Assembly (NCBI GenBank): GCA_945879115.1
Contig: CAMDUR010000007.1
Coordinates: 25,613-89,612 of the forward strand
Reading direction: 5' to 3'
Source of the DNA: Polynucleobacter meluiroseus
GTDB lineage: Bacteria; Pseudomonadota; Gammaproteobacteria; Burkholderiales; Burkholderiaceae
Length of the DNA: 64,000 nt
Numbering within the stretch: position 1 is the stretch's first letter; every line of letters starts with the position of its first letter. The position numbers and the translations under genes were made by a program. The notes under the pieces were generated by a model. That model ran no database searches, had not been told where the DNA came from, and saw only the letters and a program-made list of their open reading frames with translations. This document shows positions 1 to 8,132 of this stretch, one piece after another.

Positions 1-1
1 A

Positions 2-217
2 AAATTAAATAGTAAAGAGCGCCAAGAGTTAGAGGAAATACCCGCAAAGATTGATGCACTCGAAAAAGAGCAAGCTGAAATTGGTGTTAGTTTGGGTGAT
101 GCTGATCTTTATAAAAATAAACCTGATCAAGTCATCCAATTTCAGGGGCGCCTCAAAGTGATTGAGGACCAGCTATCAAAACTAATGCTTAGATGGGAAG
201 AGTTGCTTGACCGTTGA
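2..217 (+). CDS. uup: ABC-F family ATPase, C-terminal end (partial)
   Basis: Only the last 71 codons are in the window; the 5' end lies to the left. The peptide is rich in Glu, Lys and Gln, contains a KIDALEKEQ stretch and ends in MLRWEELLDR. This resembles the coiled-coil C-terminal domain of Uup-type ABC-F proteins, which bind nucleic acid or ribosomes and are soluble rather than transporters. The ATPase domains cannot be checked here, so the family call rests on the tail alone. A perfect 9-bp hairpin overlaps the stop codon. Another ABC-F member (such as EttA or YheS type) is possible but fits less well. Confidence 0.6.
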   Translation, partial: KLNSKERQELEEIPAKIDALEKEQAEIGVSLGDADLYKNKPDQVIQFQGRLKVIEDQLSKLMLRWEELLDR

Positions 218-234
218 TCCACATAGATCAACGG
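211..234 (+). terminator. Hairpin overlapping the uup stop codon
   Basis: The arms CCGTTGATC (211-219) and GATCAACGG (226-234) are perfectly complementary around a 6-base loop. No T-run follows, so this is not a canonical intrinsic terminator. It may protect the 3' end or act with Rho. The following 155 bp up to 390 are AT-rich and probably carry the promoter of the next gene. Confidence 0.4.
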
Positions 235-389
235 ATTACTCGAATATTCAAGTTAAATATTAGTACTTAATAGGCTAATAAACCAGCCAAACGGATAAGA
301 CTTAACTCCACAATCCTATTATTATTCCCTATAGATGTAATTTCTATCATTTAGCGTATATATTTCATTAATCTTATTTCGAGACTCTT

Positions 390-1358
390 ATGAGAATTTT
401 TTTGGCTGCGCCCCCTGTCTCCGCTTTTGCAATGGTGATGGGTCTATCTGGATTATCTTTGGCGTGGACAAAATTCTCTCAAGTTACCCAATTAAGTTAT
501 GCCCAAGACTTTGCCCTTGCATTTGGTGCTTTGGCAGCGCTTGTCTTTGTTGTCTTAGCTATGGGATTACTTCGTAAGCAAATTCAGCAACCTGAAAAAT
601 TAATAGAAGAGTGGAATCATCCCGTTAAATCATCTTTTTTTGGTGCCATTTCAGTGGGTGTTTGTTTACTTTCAGCAGTCATTTTTAATTACTCACCCAT
701 CATTGCAGAATATGTCTGGATTTTTGGAGCATCACTTCACCTAATTGCTATGTTGGCAGTCTTAAACGCTTGGGTTCATCGCGAGTCTCTTCAAGATTCA
801 CATGCATGTCCAGTTTGGTTTATTCCTGCTGTTGGTAACGTGGTTATACCTTTGGGAGGTGTGAAGCTAGGCTATATAGAAATTTCTTGGTTCTTCTTTA
901 GTGTGGGACTTATCTTCTGGTTAGTGTTGTTATCCCTAGTGATGTATCGCTTGATGTTTGTCCAGCCACCTTTACCTGACCGCCTGAAGCCAACTATGGC
1001 GATATTCTTAGCGCCACCTACAGTAGCTTTCTCTTCATGGTTAGCTTTGACATCACAAACTGGCGATCAGCCTTTGGATCCAGCTGGGCATCTTTTAATT
1101 GGAATAGGTTTTTTCTTTGCATTCTTTTTATTAACCCAGTTTAAAAAATTTGCGCAACTACCTTTTTTCATGTCATGGTGGGCTTACTCTTTCCCATCGG
1201 CATCTTTCACAATTGCTATCTTTAACTATGCTCAGTTTTCCCCATCGGCTATATACCTTGCCTACGCCTCCATTATTTTCACAACGATATTAATCTCAGG
1301 ATTATTTGTTAGAACTTTGCTGGCAATTAAGATGAAAGATCCACAGTGGGTAGATTGA
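390..1358 (+). CDS. TehA/SLAC1-type membrane transporter (TDT family)
   Basis: This 322-residue protein is almost entirely hydrophobic, with about ten predicted membrane helices. It opens with RIFLAAPPVSAFAMVMGLSGL, which resembles the first helix of the tellurite-resistance/dicarboxylate transporter (TDT) family that includes TehA and plant SLAC1. A second similar segment near residue 205 (MAIFLAPPTVAFSSW) reflects the internal repeat of the fold. Known members are anion channels or carriers; the substrate here cannot be read from sequence. The gene stands alone, with an AT-rich upstream region, and its 3' end overlaps the convergent ogt gene by 32 bp. The family call is good, while a role in tellurite resistance is unproven. 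Confidence 0.75.
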   Translation: MRIFLAAPPVSAFAMVMGLSGLSLAWTKFSQVTQLSYAQDFALAFGALAALVFVVLAMGLLRKQIQQPEKLIEEWNHPVKSSFFGAISVGVCLLSAVIFNYSPIIAEYVWIFGASLHLIAMLAVLNAWVHRESLQDSHACPVWFIPAVGNVVIPLGGVKLGYIEISWFFFSVGLIFWLVLLSLVMYRLMFVQPPLPDRLKPTMAIFLAPPTVAFSSWLALTSQTGDQPLDPAGHLLIGIGFFFAFFLLTQFKKFAQLPFFMSWWAYSFPSASFTIAIFNYAQFSPSAIYLAYASIIFTTILISGLFVRTLLAIKMKDPQWVD

Positions 1359-1842
1359 TACCTTCTGATCTTATTAACTGCCGTTTAAGTTCAGTACCTC
1401 TGCCGCTACTGTAACCACCTAAAGTGCCATCAGATCTGATCACGCGGTGGCATGGGATAAATACACAAATAGGATTGGCGCCAATGGCGTTAGCAACGGC
1501 TCGAATACTTTGCGGCCTTCCAATAGCTAAGGCAATATCTTGATAGGTTTTGACTGTGGCATACGGTATGGTTAATAAGGATTGCCAAACCAATTGTTGG
1601 AATTCAGTTCCTTTGGGTTGTAATGAAAAATGATGGTGGTTTTTAAATAACTCATCAACCGTCTTTTGACTTGTTGGGTTGGTCATTACATCTTGAGTCA
1701 TTGGGTATCGTTTCCCACCTAAGAACTCTAATCTATAAATAAATTGATCTTGGTGCTCAAGAATGGCCCACCCCCAAGGAGTCATACAGTTCCCAGAATG
1801 GACCTTTCCAATAATTTTTGATGATGAGTTAAGTTGCGTCAT
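1327..1842 (-). CDS. ogt: Methylated-DNA-protein-cysteine methyltransferase
   Basis: This suicide DNA-repair enzyme transfers alkyl groups from O6-alkylguanine (and O4-alkylthymine) to its own cysteine. The 171-residue protein has the active-site motif PCHRV with the acceptor Cys at 131, preceded by RAVANAIGANPI, the helix-turn-helix recognition region and Asn hinge. Its length matches the stand-alone Ogt/MGMT form rather than the Ada fusion. The 3' end overlaps the end of the TehA-like gene by 32 bp. It is transcribed divergently from the HmuS-like gene, sharing a 140-bp intergenic region. The start at 1842 puts the first conserved segment at the usual place. Confidence 0.93.
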   Translation of the reverse strand: MTQLNSSSKIIGKVHSGNCMTPWGWAILEHQDQFIYRLEFLGGKRYPMTQDVMTNPTSQKTVDELFKNHHHFSLQPKGTEFQQLVWQSLLTIPYATVKTYQDIALAIGRPQSIRAVANAIGANPICVFIPCHRVIRSDGTLGGYSSGRGTELKRQLIRSEGINLPTVDLSS

Positions 1843-1889
1843 GGACTCAGTTTAATAAGATAAACCCTCTTTTGGATGTAGTTATTTGT

Positions 1890-1904
1890 TGAGAATGATT
1901 CTCA
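1890..1904 (+). promoter_or_regulatory. Predicted Fur box upstream of hmuS-like gene
   Basis: The sequence TGAGAATGATTCTCA is a perfect 7-1-7 inverted repeat. It differs from the ferric uptake regulator consensus (TGATAATNATTATCA) at only one symmetric base per arm. A plausible -10 hexamer TAGTAT follows at 1907-1912, so a bound repressor would cover the promoter. The box lies 78 bp before the start of a gene for a haem-handling protein, the kind of gene Fur normally represses when iron is plentiful. Confidence 0.8.
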
Positions 1905-1982
1905 TGTAGTATCTTCATTCATTCAGCACAAGCCAGCCATAACCCCTCTAGCGAGCCAGTGCCTATTGCTATAGGAGCGCGT

Positions 1983-3098
1983 ATGTGCAGTCAAGTCATT
2001 GATATTCGTCAGAGTTTTGCTTCTTTAAGGCTTGAAAAAAAGCTCAGACATCGAGAAATTTCCAAGTTTCTCGGAATCACCGAAGCTGAGTTGATTGACG
2101 CTCATGTTGGAGTTTCTAGGCTCACGGCAATGAAGTCATCCCCGCATCTTGCCAGAGCAACTCGTTTAAAAAAACCTTATTGCGAACTCATATCCCAAAT
2201 GGAAGGATTAGGAGAGGTCTTAGCTTTAACTAGAAATGAATATGCTGTTCATGAAAAGGTGGGCACATACCAACATGTCTCAAAGCAAGGAGATGTTGGT
2301 GTCGTTCATAGTGATTTAATTGATCTTCGACTTTTTTACAAATATTGGGAATTTGCTTACGCATTCGAAGAAGGTAAGGGTGATGCTTTGCAACGTAGCA
2401 TCCAATTCTTTGATGAGTTTGGAACAGCCATACACAAGATATTTCTTTTGCCGAGCAGTGAGCATGATTATTTTGAGCAATTAGTAGATGACTTTTCTGA
2501 CATAAATCAAGACTCAGGAATTCATGTGCAGGAAAAATTGCAAGACACTTCCTCATGCAAAGAAACTTTTGCAGAGGACTTTTCTTTAGAAGAATTTAAG
2601 CAGGACTGGTCTCAAATGGCCGATACACATGAGTTCTTTGATCTTCTTAAGAAGCATGGGCTAAATCGATTACAGGCTCTTGAGTGCATTGGTAACCACT
2701 ACGCACAGGCATTGACTCAATCGTCGATGCGTCAGGTTTTTGAATCAGCAAAAGATCAAAAAATACCTTTAATGATTTTTATCGGCAATCGTGGAGCTAT
2801 GCAGATTCATACGGGCTTCATTCATCGGATAGTTGATGTCAAAGCTTGGTTCAATATTCTAGATCCGGGATTCAATCTCCACTTAGATATTGAGAAAATT
2901 CATCAGATTTGGTTGGTTAGAAAACCTAGTAAAGATGGCGTGATTACTTCAATGGAGCTTTTGGATAACCAGGGAGAGATGATTGCTTTGGTCTTTGGTG
3001 AGCGACACTTAGGTGAGCCTGAATTGCCAGCATGGCGTCATTTAGTCGAGGGAGCATTGGAGGATCAATCTAATCAAGAGTTAAGTATGACGGATTGA
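1983..3098 (+). CDS. hmuS: HmuS/HemS-like haem-degrading or haem-trafficking protein
   Basis: This cytoplasmic protein resembles HemS/ChuS/PhuS, which receive haem from an ABC importer and degrade it or hand it on. It shows the two-repeat layout of the family: TRNEYAVHEK near residues 83-92 with DLRLFYKYWEFAYAFEE following, and a second half with FIGNRGAMQIHTG near 266. His216 in the DTHEFF motif sits where the family's axial haem ligand is expected. The ATG at 1983 is chosen because AGGAG stands 5 bases before it; a GTG at 1959 is in frame but lacks this signal. The length of 371 residues is slightly longer than typical. A Fur box lies upstream. No haem importer genes are nearby, so its partners must be elsewhere. 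Confidence 0.85.
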   Translation: MCSQVIDIRQSFASLRLEKKLRHREISKFLGITEAELIDAHVGVSRLTAMKSSPHLARATRLKKPYCELISQMEGLGEVLALTRNEYAVHEKVGTYQHVSKQGDVGVVHSDLIDLRLFYKYWEFAYAFEEGKGDALQRSIQFFDEFGTAIHKIFLLPSSEHDYFEQLVDDFSDINQDSGIHVQEKLQDTSSCKETFAEDFSLEEFKQDWSQMADTHEFFDLLKKHGLNRLQALECIGNHYAQALTQSSMRQVFESAKDQKIPLMIFIGNRGAMQIHTGFIHRIVDVKAWFNILDPGFNLHLDIEKIHQIWLVRKPSKDGVITSMELLDNQGEMIALVFGERHLGEPELPAWRHLVEGALEDQSNQELSMTD

Positions 3099-3161
3099 TT
3101 AATAAGAATTCGGCACTATTTTGATAAAAGGCTTAAAATGAGGTTCTGATATGCATATATC

Positions 3162-3520
3162 GGGGCCGACATGGTTTCGACGTGGATTACAAAGCATGGA
3201 GGGCATACCGAGGACCCGTCATCTCGTAAAACAATGGGACTGCTATAACTGCAAACGACGAACGTTTCGCACTAGCCGCTTAATTGCGGTTGCCCCTGAA
3301 CTGATTCTCTCTTGGGTCAGCTAACGCAAGTTAGATCAGGGTCATTTACAAGAGATAAGGTTACATAATGTCACGATGTGTAACTCGAAAATTTAGTGAA
3401 TCGCTAATTAGTAACGTGTTGGTCCGTGACTGATTGGCTAAACTAAATGACACAACTAAGTATGTAGAACTCTATGTAGAGGATTTGCGGACGCGGGTTC
3501 GATCCCCGCCGGCTCCACCA
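3162..3520 (+). ncRNA. ssrA: tmRNA (transfer-messenger RNA)
   Basis: tmRNA rescues stalled ribosomes and tags the nascent protein for proteolysis. The 5' end GGGGCCGAC pairs with CGGCTCC before the encoded ACCA at the 3' end, forming the tRNA-like acceptor stem. The T-arm GGGTTCGATCCCC is intact. The tag reading frame runs from GCA at 3251 to TAA at 3281-3283 and encodes ANDERFALAA, a typical tag ending in the Ala-Leu-Ala-Ala degron. A strong terminator follows. The 3' end of ssrA is a frequent integration site for phages and islands, but no integrase or repeated end is seen here. Confidence 0.97.
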
Positions 3521-3525
3521 AAACT

Positions 3526-3555
3526 AAAAGCCAACCTTAACCGGTTGGCTTTTTT
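3526..3555 (+). terminator. Intrinsic terminator of ssrA
   Basis: AAAAGCCAACC (3526-3536) pairs with GGTTGGCTTTT (3543-3553) across a 6-base loop and runs into a T-tract. It ends tmRNA transcription and, read from the other strand, could also stop the leftward methyltransferase gene's antisense neighbour. Confidence 0.9.
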
Positions 3556-3565
3556 CATTAAAGTA

Positions 3566-4789
3566 TTAAACAGCCAATCTCCATAGAGACGTTACTTCGG
3601 CAGCACGAGCGCGATACAAAGGATCCTGCGTATCTAATGCTTTTGCATGAGTAGGTCTCACATCGTAGCGGCCCATCACCTTCAAGCCCCCAGCTTCAAT
3701 CCAAGCTAATAACTCAGCTCTAGTTCTAAGGCCGAGATGCTCTCCGAGATCAGACAAAATTAACCAGCCTTCACCACCAGCAGTTAAGTGCTCTGCTAAT
3801 CCAGATATAAATCCCTTGAGCATTTGACTGTCGGGATCGTATACAGCGTATTCAATTGGTGAACTTGGTCTTGCAGGAACCCATGGCGGATTACAAACAA
3901 TTAATGGGGCTTTACCCTCAGGGAATAAATCAGCTTTCATGAGTTTGACATTTTTCTTAATGCCAAGACCCTCTATATTTTCTTCTGCACATTCAAGAGC
4001 GCGATCATCTTGATCTGTAGCTATTATTTTCTGTACGCCACGTTGCGCTAGCACCGCTGCTAAAACACCTGTACCTGTACCAATATCAAATGCTAAGGAG
4101 TTGCCGGTCATAGCAGCAGGGAACGGCGCTTTTTCTAAAAGACCTAAGTATTCAGAACGAACGGGGGCAAAAACACCATAGTGAGGATGGATGCGACCAT
4201 CACCCAAATCCTTGATGGCATCAATCGCCATACCGTTCTTACGCCACTCGAGTGAACCAATAAATCCTAAAAGCTCTCTCAGCGAGGTGACATACGGCTC
4301 GGTCACTTCTCCATAAACAGCTGAGCAAGCTTCCTTAACATCTGGGGCGCGGCGCAATGGAATACTGTGATCAGGTTCAAACTGAATCAGCAACATACCT
4401 AAGGTGCGGCTTCTCTGAGATTGAGCTTGGCGATGCAGGTGGAATATTTCTGACATGGGCTTAGCCAATGGAATGAGGCCTTCACCAGGTTGACGCGCTT
4501 TTGATTTGTTTCTGACACTTTTCTTAGATGGTTTGTCAGCGCGTCTGGCTAATGCTTGAAGGAGCTGCTTGGCATTTTGAAAATCGCCACGCCAAATAAT
4601 GCCGGTACCTTCACAAGCTAATGTATAGGCTTCATCTGCAGTTAGCGTGTCATCAGCAATGATTAACTTTTTAGGTGCTGGAGTGCCTTTTTCTGAACGC
4701 CAGCGGCAAGAGTGAGTGACATCTCCTTCATCCCAAGTGATGATCGGTTGATCTGATTCATGAAGATATGATTTATGCACGGTGTTCAC
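3566..4789 (-). CDS. Class I SAM-dependent methyltransferase (NPPW motif)
   Basis: This 407-residue protein has a Rossmann-fold methyltransferase domain in its C-terminal half. Motif I is DIGTGTG (235-241), the acidic loop is ATDQDD, and the catalytic-type NPPW motif is at 300-303. NPPW/Y motifs are typical of enzymes that methylate exocyclic or amide nitrogens, such as RsmC/RlmG-like rRNA methyltransferases or PrmC. The N-terminal 110 residues contain a basic linker rich in Lys and Arg (about 84-100) that may bind RNA. The start codon lies inside the 3' end of mnmH (17-bp overlap), so the two are co-transcribed. The substrate is unknown; an RNA or ribosomal target is inferred. Confidence 0.75.
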   Translation of the reverse strand: MNTVHKSYLHESDQPIITWDEGDVTHSCRWRSEKGTPAPKKLIIADDTLTADEAYTLACEGTGIIWRGDFQNAKQLLQALARRADKPSKKSVRNKSKARQPGEGLIPLAKPMSEIFHLHRQAQSQRSRTLGMLLIQFEPDHSIPLRRAPDVKEACSAVYGEVTEPYVTSLRELLGFIGSLEWRKNGMAIDAIKDLGDGRIHPHYGVFAPVRSEYLGLLEKAPFPAAMTGNSLAFDIGTGTGVLAAVLAQRGVQKIIATDQDDRALECAEENIEGLGIKKNVKLMKADLFPEGKAPLIVCNPPWVPARPSSPIEYAVYDPDSQMLKGFISGLAEHLTAGGEGWLILSDLGEHLGLRTRAELLAWIEAGGLKVMGRYDVRPTHAKALDTQDPLYRARAAEVTSLWRLAV

Positions 4790-5831
4790 CTGCCAAAATT
4801 TGTGTCGCTAAAATTTCAATTCCTTTGGCAGATAAGTCTGCAGTTGTGAAGCAAGGTGCTTTTTCGTAATGAATATAGTTAGAGTTCTGAGAGCGTTTGT
4901 AAAGGGCGTCGTAGTGTTTCTCAAGCAACTCAGAAACGAGTTGGGTCCATTCTTGATTGAGAATGAGATTTCTCCAGTGCTCTAAGGTTTCTTTACCATG
5001 AAGTTCTTTTAGAAAATCTATCGTGCGAATTAGATTATCAGGCTGATTGATGAAATAAGGGTAGTCATTAATTAAAAAACTCACGCGCGCCTCTGTACTT
5101 GCCTCAATTCGAACGCAAGGACTACTTCTCATGCAATTGAGCAAAACATCAGGCACATGGACGGATCCAATTTTCCTGCTTTCAGATTCCACGAACACTA
5201 TTTTTTGAGGATCTAACTCTTTCAATTGAGTCAAGATCAAAGTCTCAAACATTTTTTGACTGGGTTGAGGTGAGTCGGGAAGATTACCTAAAACAGAGCC
5301 TTTATGTTGGGCTAAGTTTTCTAGATCTAAAACCTGAGCGCCTAATTCAAGGAGCTTCTCTAGAACCTTACTCTTACCACTGCCAGTCATACCAGTGATG
5401 ACTTGAAATTTAAATTGAGGTGGTAGTAGATCAAGCTGATCAATAACACTTCGTCTGTAAGACTTATAGCCACCCTCTAAGATATGTGCGTTCCAACCAA
5501 TTTGTCGGAAGATATGCGTCATGGAGCCGCTTCTTTTGCCACCCCTCCAACAATAAATCAGCGGCTTCCAGTCTCTAGGTTTATCAAGAAAGTTATTTTC
5601 AATATAGTGGGCAATTTTTTTAGCAATGTACGCAGCACCCAATTTTTTAGCTTCAAAAGGTGACACTTGTTTATACATGGTGCCAATCACGATGCGTTCT
5701 TCATTAGTTAACACTGGGAAGTTAACAGCACCCGGTATGTGATCATCCATGAATTCATCAGGCGTGCGCACGTCTATGACTTCATCAAATTCTTGAAGTT
5801 GGGTGACGTCAGCGGTGATGGGTGATTTCAT
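4773..5831 (-). CDS. mnmH: tRNA 2-selenouridine/geranyl-2-thiouridine synthase
   Basis: MnmH (SelU, YbbB) replaces sulfur with selenium at the wobble uridine of certain tRNAs, through a geranylated intermediate, using selenophosphate from SelD. The 352-residue protein begins with a rhodanese domain whose CWRGGKRSG segment holds the catalytic Cys94. A P-loop domain with GMTGSGKS follows at 147-154. This two-domain order and length are diagnostic. It overlaps the following methyltransferase gene by 17 bp, suggesting translational coupling. No selD is in this window, so selenium supply must be encoded elsewhere or the enzyme may stop at geranylation. The start at 5831 precedes the rhodanese domain by a normal distance. 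Confidence 0.92.
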   Translation of the reverse strand: MKSPITADVTQLQEFDEVIDVRTPDEFMDDHIPGAVNFPVLTNEERIVIGTMYKQVSPFEAKKLGAAYIAKKIAHYIENNFLDKPRDWKPLIYCWRGGKRSGSMTHIFRQIGWNAHILEGGYKSYRRSVIDQLDLLPPQFKFQVITGMTGSGKSKVLEKLLELGAQVLDLENLAQHKGSVLGNLPDSPQPSQKMFETLILTQLKELDPQKIVFVESESRKIGSVHVPDVLLNCMRSSPCVRIEASTEARVSFLINDYPYFINQPDNLIRTIDFLKELHGKETLEHWRNLILNQEWTQLVSELLEKHYDALYKRSQNSNYIHYEKAPCFTTADLSAKGIEILATQILAGEHRA

Positions 5832-5928
5832 TGAAGTATTAGGCGCGTGAATGGGGATTGCCTCAATTCTCCCACGTCAATGACTATGACCGGAAAAACT
5901 CTGACTAATTAAGCTTTGGATTTAGGTA

Positions 5929-6603
5929 TTAAGGAAAAATAATGGCGTGAAGTTCATGGGGGTGATGAATGATGAAATCTGCGCCCCAATCTGAGACTGG
6001 CTCATCACAACCGCAGTAACCGTAAGCCGCTGCAACAGTTTTCATACCTGCGGCGCGACCAGCCTTAACATCTCTTAAGTCATCCCCCACATACAAACAT
6101 TGCTCAGGGTTCAAACCACAAAGCTCCGCAGCTTTCAGAATCGGAGCAGGGTGAGGTTTAGCAAATGGGGTCGTGTCACCGCTGATGTTGGCTTGGCTGC
6201 GTTGGTCCAAACCCATCAACTTTAATAGAGGCGTTGTGTACCGTTCTATTTTGTTAGTCACAATACCCCAAGCCACTTCTTGCTTTTCTAATTGGATAAG
6301 AAGCTCATCCATGCCATCAAATAGTTGGCTATGAACACAAATATTCTGAGCATAGTTATTTAGAAATTCATCGCGCAAAGTTTCAAAGTCTGGATGCTCA
6401 GGACTGTAACCAAATGCCCCCTGAATCAGTCCTCTTGCTCCGGCAGAAGCTCTTGGTCGTAATTCTGTAAAGGGAAGCTCAGGCAGGCCTCTTGTGCTTC
6501 TTAGAAGATTGGCAGCTGCAACTAAGTCAGGTGCAGTATCTGCCAAGGTGCCATCCAAATCAAAAAAAACACCCTTAAATAAGGGGGACGGAAATGGTTT
6601 CAT
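5929..6603 (-). CDS. gph: Phosphoglycolate phosphatase (HAD superfamily)
   Basis: Gph dephosphorylates 2-phosphoglycolate, a product of DNA 3'-end repair and oxygenation reactions. The protein has 224 residues with the HAD signature FFDLDGTLADT, in which Asp15 is the nucleophile and Asp17 the acid/base. Motif II lies in WGIVTNK, and motif IV in YVGDDLRDVKAGRAAG. The cap domain has the helical C1 type seen in Gph. It starts one base after the stop of ubiG, and the ubiG-gph order is common in Burkholderiales, where this product is often also annotated as MupP-like or N-acetylmuramate-6-phosphate phosphatase. The precise substrate is therefore less certain than the fold. Confidence 0.85.
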   Translation of the reverse strand: MKPFPSPLFKGVFFDLDGTLADTAPDLVAAANLLRSTRGLPELPFTELRPRASAGARGLIQGAFGYSPEHPDFETLRDEFLNNYAQNICVHSQLFDGMDELLIQLEKQEVAWGIVTNKIERYTTPLLKLMGLDQRSQANISGDTTPFAKPHPAPILKAAELCGLNPEQCLYVGDDLRDVKAGRAAGMKTVAAAYGYCGCDEPVSDWGADFIIHHPHELHAIIFP

Positions 6604-6604
6604 A

Positions 6605-7297
6605 TTATTTTTTGGTGCAAGCGACCAAATAATTAACGTCGGTATCCCGACCTAATGAATAAACCTGCGTGATAGGGTTGTAACTAAGACCAATGATTTC
6701 ATTCATATCACAACCGGCTTCTCTGACATATTCACCTAACTCTGATGGTTTGATGAACTTTTTGTAGTCATGAGTACCCTTGGGGAGTAAATTCAAAATA
6801 TATTCAGCGCCAATAATCGCAAATAAATAAGATTTTGGATTTCTATTCAGGGTGCTAAAGAACACTCGTCCACCTGGTTTAACTAACTGAGAGCACGCTT
6901 TGATAATGCTGAGCGGTTCTGGGACGTGCTCGAGCATTTCCATACAAGTAACGACATCGTATTGCCCAGGCTCTTTCACAGCCAAATCCTCGGCACTGAT
7001 GTATTCATACTCAACTTTTACGCCGCTTTCAAGGCCGTGGAGATCTGCCACTTTGAGAGCTTTTTCTGATAAATCAACGCCCTTGGCAGTTGCACCAGCT
7101 CTTGCCATGGCCTCAGTTAGGATGCCGCCACCACAACCAACATCCAATACCTTCTTGCCAGCAATAGGAATGTGCTTCTGTATCCAGTCCAGGCGGAGTG
7201 GGTTGATGGTGTGGAGAGGCTTAAATTCGCTAGTTGGATCCCACCAGCGGTGGGCCAGGGCGCTAAATTTGTCTAACTCGTTTTGATCTGCATTCAT
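6605..7297 (-). CDS. ubiG: Ubiquinone biosynthesis O-methyltransferase
   Basis: UbiG carries out both O-methylation steps of ubiquinone synthesis using S-adenosylmethionine. The 230-residue protein begins [20 protein letters not shown], the characteristic UbiG N-terminus. Motif I is VLDVGCGGG, and [11 protein letters not shown] is the usual post-motif. [13 protein letters not shown] is a further UbiG hallmark. It is the first gene of a leftward pair with gph, one base apart. Its start lies 99 bp beyond the terminator of ompA, so its promoter is probably within 7298-7393. Confidence 0.96.
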   Translation of the reverse strand: MNADQNELDKFSALAHRWWDPTSEFKPLHTINPLRLDWIQKHIPIAGKKVLDVGCGGGILTEAMARAGATAKGVDLSEKALKVADLHGLESGVKVEYEYISAEDLAVKEPGQYDVVTCMEMLEHVPEPLSIIKACSQLVKPGGRVFFSTLNRNPKSYLFAIIGAEYILNLLPKGTHDYKKFIKPSELGEYVREAGCDMNEIIGLSYNPITQVYSLGRDTDVNYLVACTKK

Positions 7298-7393
7298 GGC
7301 TCTATTCTAAACAAGCCACCAATTAATTGTTTAATCCTGGTTGAGATAGGCTCGCAGGGCCACTTATGCCAATAGGTGTCAATTTTTAGGTGT

Positions 7394-7423
7394 AAAAAAA
7401 CCCGGTTAAAACAACCGGGTTTT
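7394..7423 (-). terminator. Intrinsic terminator of the ompA-family gene
   Basis: AAAACCCGGTT (7397-7407) and AACCGGGTTTT (7413-7423) form an 11-bp perfect stem with a 5-base loop. Read leftward, the stem is followed by a run of T bases (7394-7400 complement). It separates the OmpA-family gene from ubiG. Confidence 0.9.
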
Positions 7424-7439
7424 CTTGGCTTGGTAAGAA

Positions 7440-8030
7440 TTAATTCTTACGTGTACCAATGACTTCGATTTGAACGCGACGGTTCTTAGCGCGACCATCA
7501 TCTGTCTTGTTATCAGCAACTGGCTGAGATTCGCCTTTACCTTCGATCTGGATACGGCTATCAGCAATACCTTTGCTGACTAGGTACTTCTTAACAGCAT
7601 CAGCGCGACGTACTGAAAGTTTTTGGTTGTAAGCATCTGTACCAACTGAGTCAGTGTGACCTGTAGCAATAACAACTTCTAAAGCCAAGCTCTTGATTTG
7701 ACCAGATAGGTTATCTAAGCTTGTTTTAGCAGCTGGTTTCAATACTGCTTTGTCAAAGTCAAACAATGCGTCAGCTGTGTAAGTTACTTTAGCGGCTGCT
7801 GCCGCTGGTTTTGCTGCCGCTGGTTTTGCTGCCGCTGCTTTAGCAATGGCACCGTCACAACCTGGAGCAGCTGTCGCTGGTGTCCAGTTGGCATTGCGCC
7901 AGCAAAGTTCATTTGTACCGTTTTTCCAAACTGTACCTGAGCCGTTGACCCAGTTATCAACGTTTTGTGCAGAAACGCTGGCACTGATTGAAATACTTGC
8001 AATAGCTATAAGTTGTAGTAGTTTTTTCAT
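7440..8030 (-). CDS. OmpA-family outer membrane/peptidoglycan-binding protein
   Basis: This 196-residue secreted protein has a signal peptide (about residues 1-21, cleaved after SVSA) and a short Trp-rich region with one Cys pair (NELCWRNANW and PGCDG). An Ala/Pro/Lys-rich linker and a C-terminal OmpA domain follow. The OmpA domain contains GHTDSVGTDAYNQKLSVRRAD and ends RAKNRRVQIEV, the segment that binds diaminopimelate in peptidoglycan. There is no full beta-barrel, so it likely tethers the envelope from the periplasm or outer membrane. It lies next to gyrA, divergently, as in many Burkholderiales. The linker is encoded by a 15-bp tandem repeat. Confidence 0.92.
   Translation of the reverse strand: MKKLLQLIAIASISISASVSAQNVDNWVNGSGTVWKNGTNELCWRNANWTPATAAPGCDGAIAKAAAAKPAAAKPAAAAAKVTYTADALFDFDKAVLKPAAKTSLDNLSGQIKSLALEVVIATGHTDSVGTDAYNQKLSVRRADAVKKYLVSKGIADSRIQIEGKGESQPVADNKTDDGRAKNRRVQIEVIGTRKN
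7801..7845 (-). repeat. 15-bp tandem repeat encoding the Ala-Pro linker
   Basis: Three consecutive 15-base units starting GCCGCTGG on the plus strand (7801-7815, 7816-7830 and a degenerate 7831-7845) encode AAAKP-type repeats. Unit gain or loss would lengthen or shorten the linker in frame. Confidence 0.85.
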
Positions 8031-8132
8031 TTTTCTCTCTAGTTATCTGTGTGGAGGCCAATTGAATATGGACTTCATAAGTTTATCACTTTAATTATCA
8101 TAAAAGGAACTAGGCAGTGATAAAATTGTTGT

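Noticed and set aside
1959..1983. GTG 1959 as the hmuS start
   Set aside because: It lacks a Shine-Dalgarno sequence, while AGGAG is correctly placed before ATG 1983.
2230..2556. Leftward frame inside the hmuS-like gene
   Set aside because: It is antisense to a conserved gene, lacks a Shine-Dalgarno sequence and matches no family I recognise.
3490..3565. Integration site at the 3' end of ssrA
   Set aside because: ssrA is a common target for phages, but no integrase, direct repeat of the ssrA end or foreign-looking gene follows; the next gene is an ordinary methyltransferase.
7846..8094. Plus-strand reading frame opposite the OmpA gene
   Set aside because: It is a shadow of the well-supported ompA-type gene and has no ribosome-binding site or recognisable domain.
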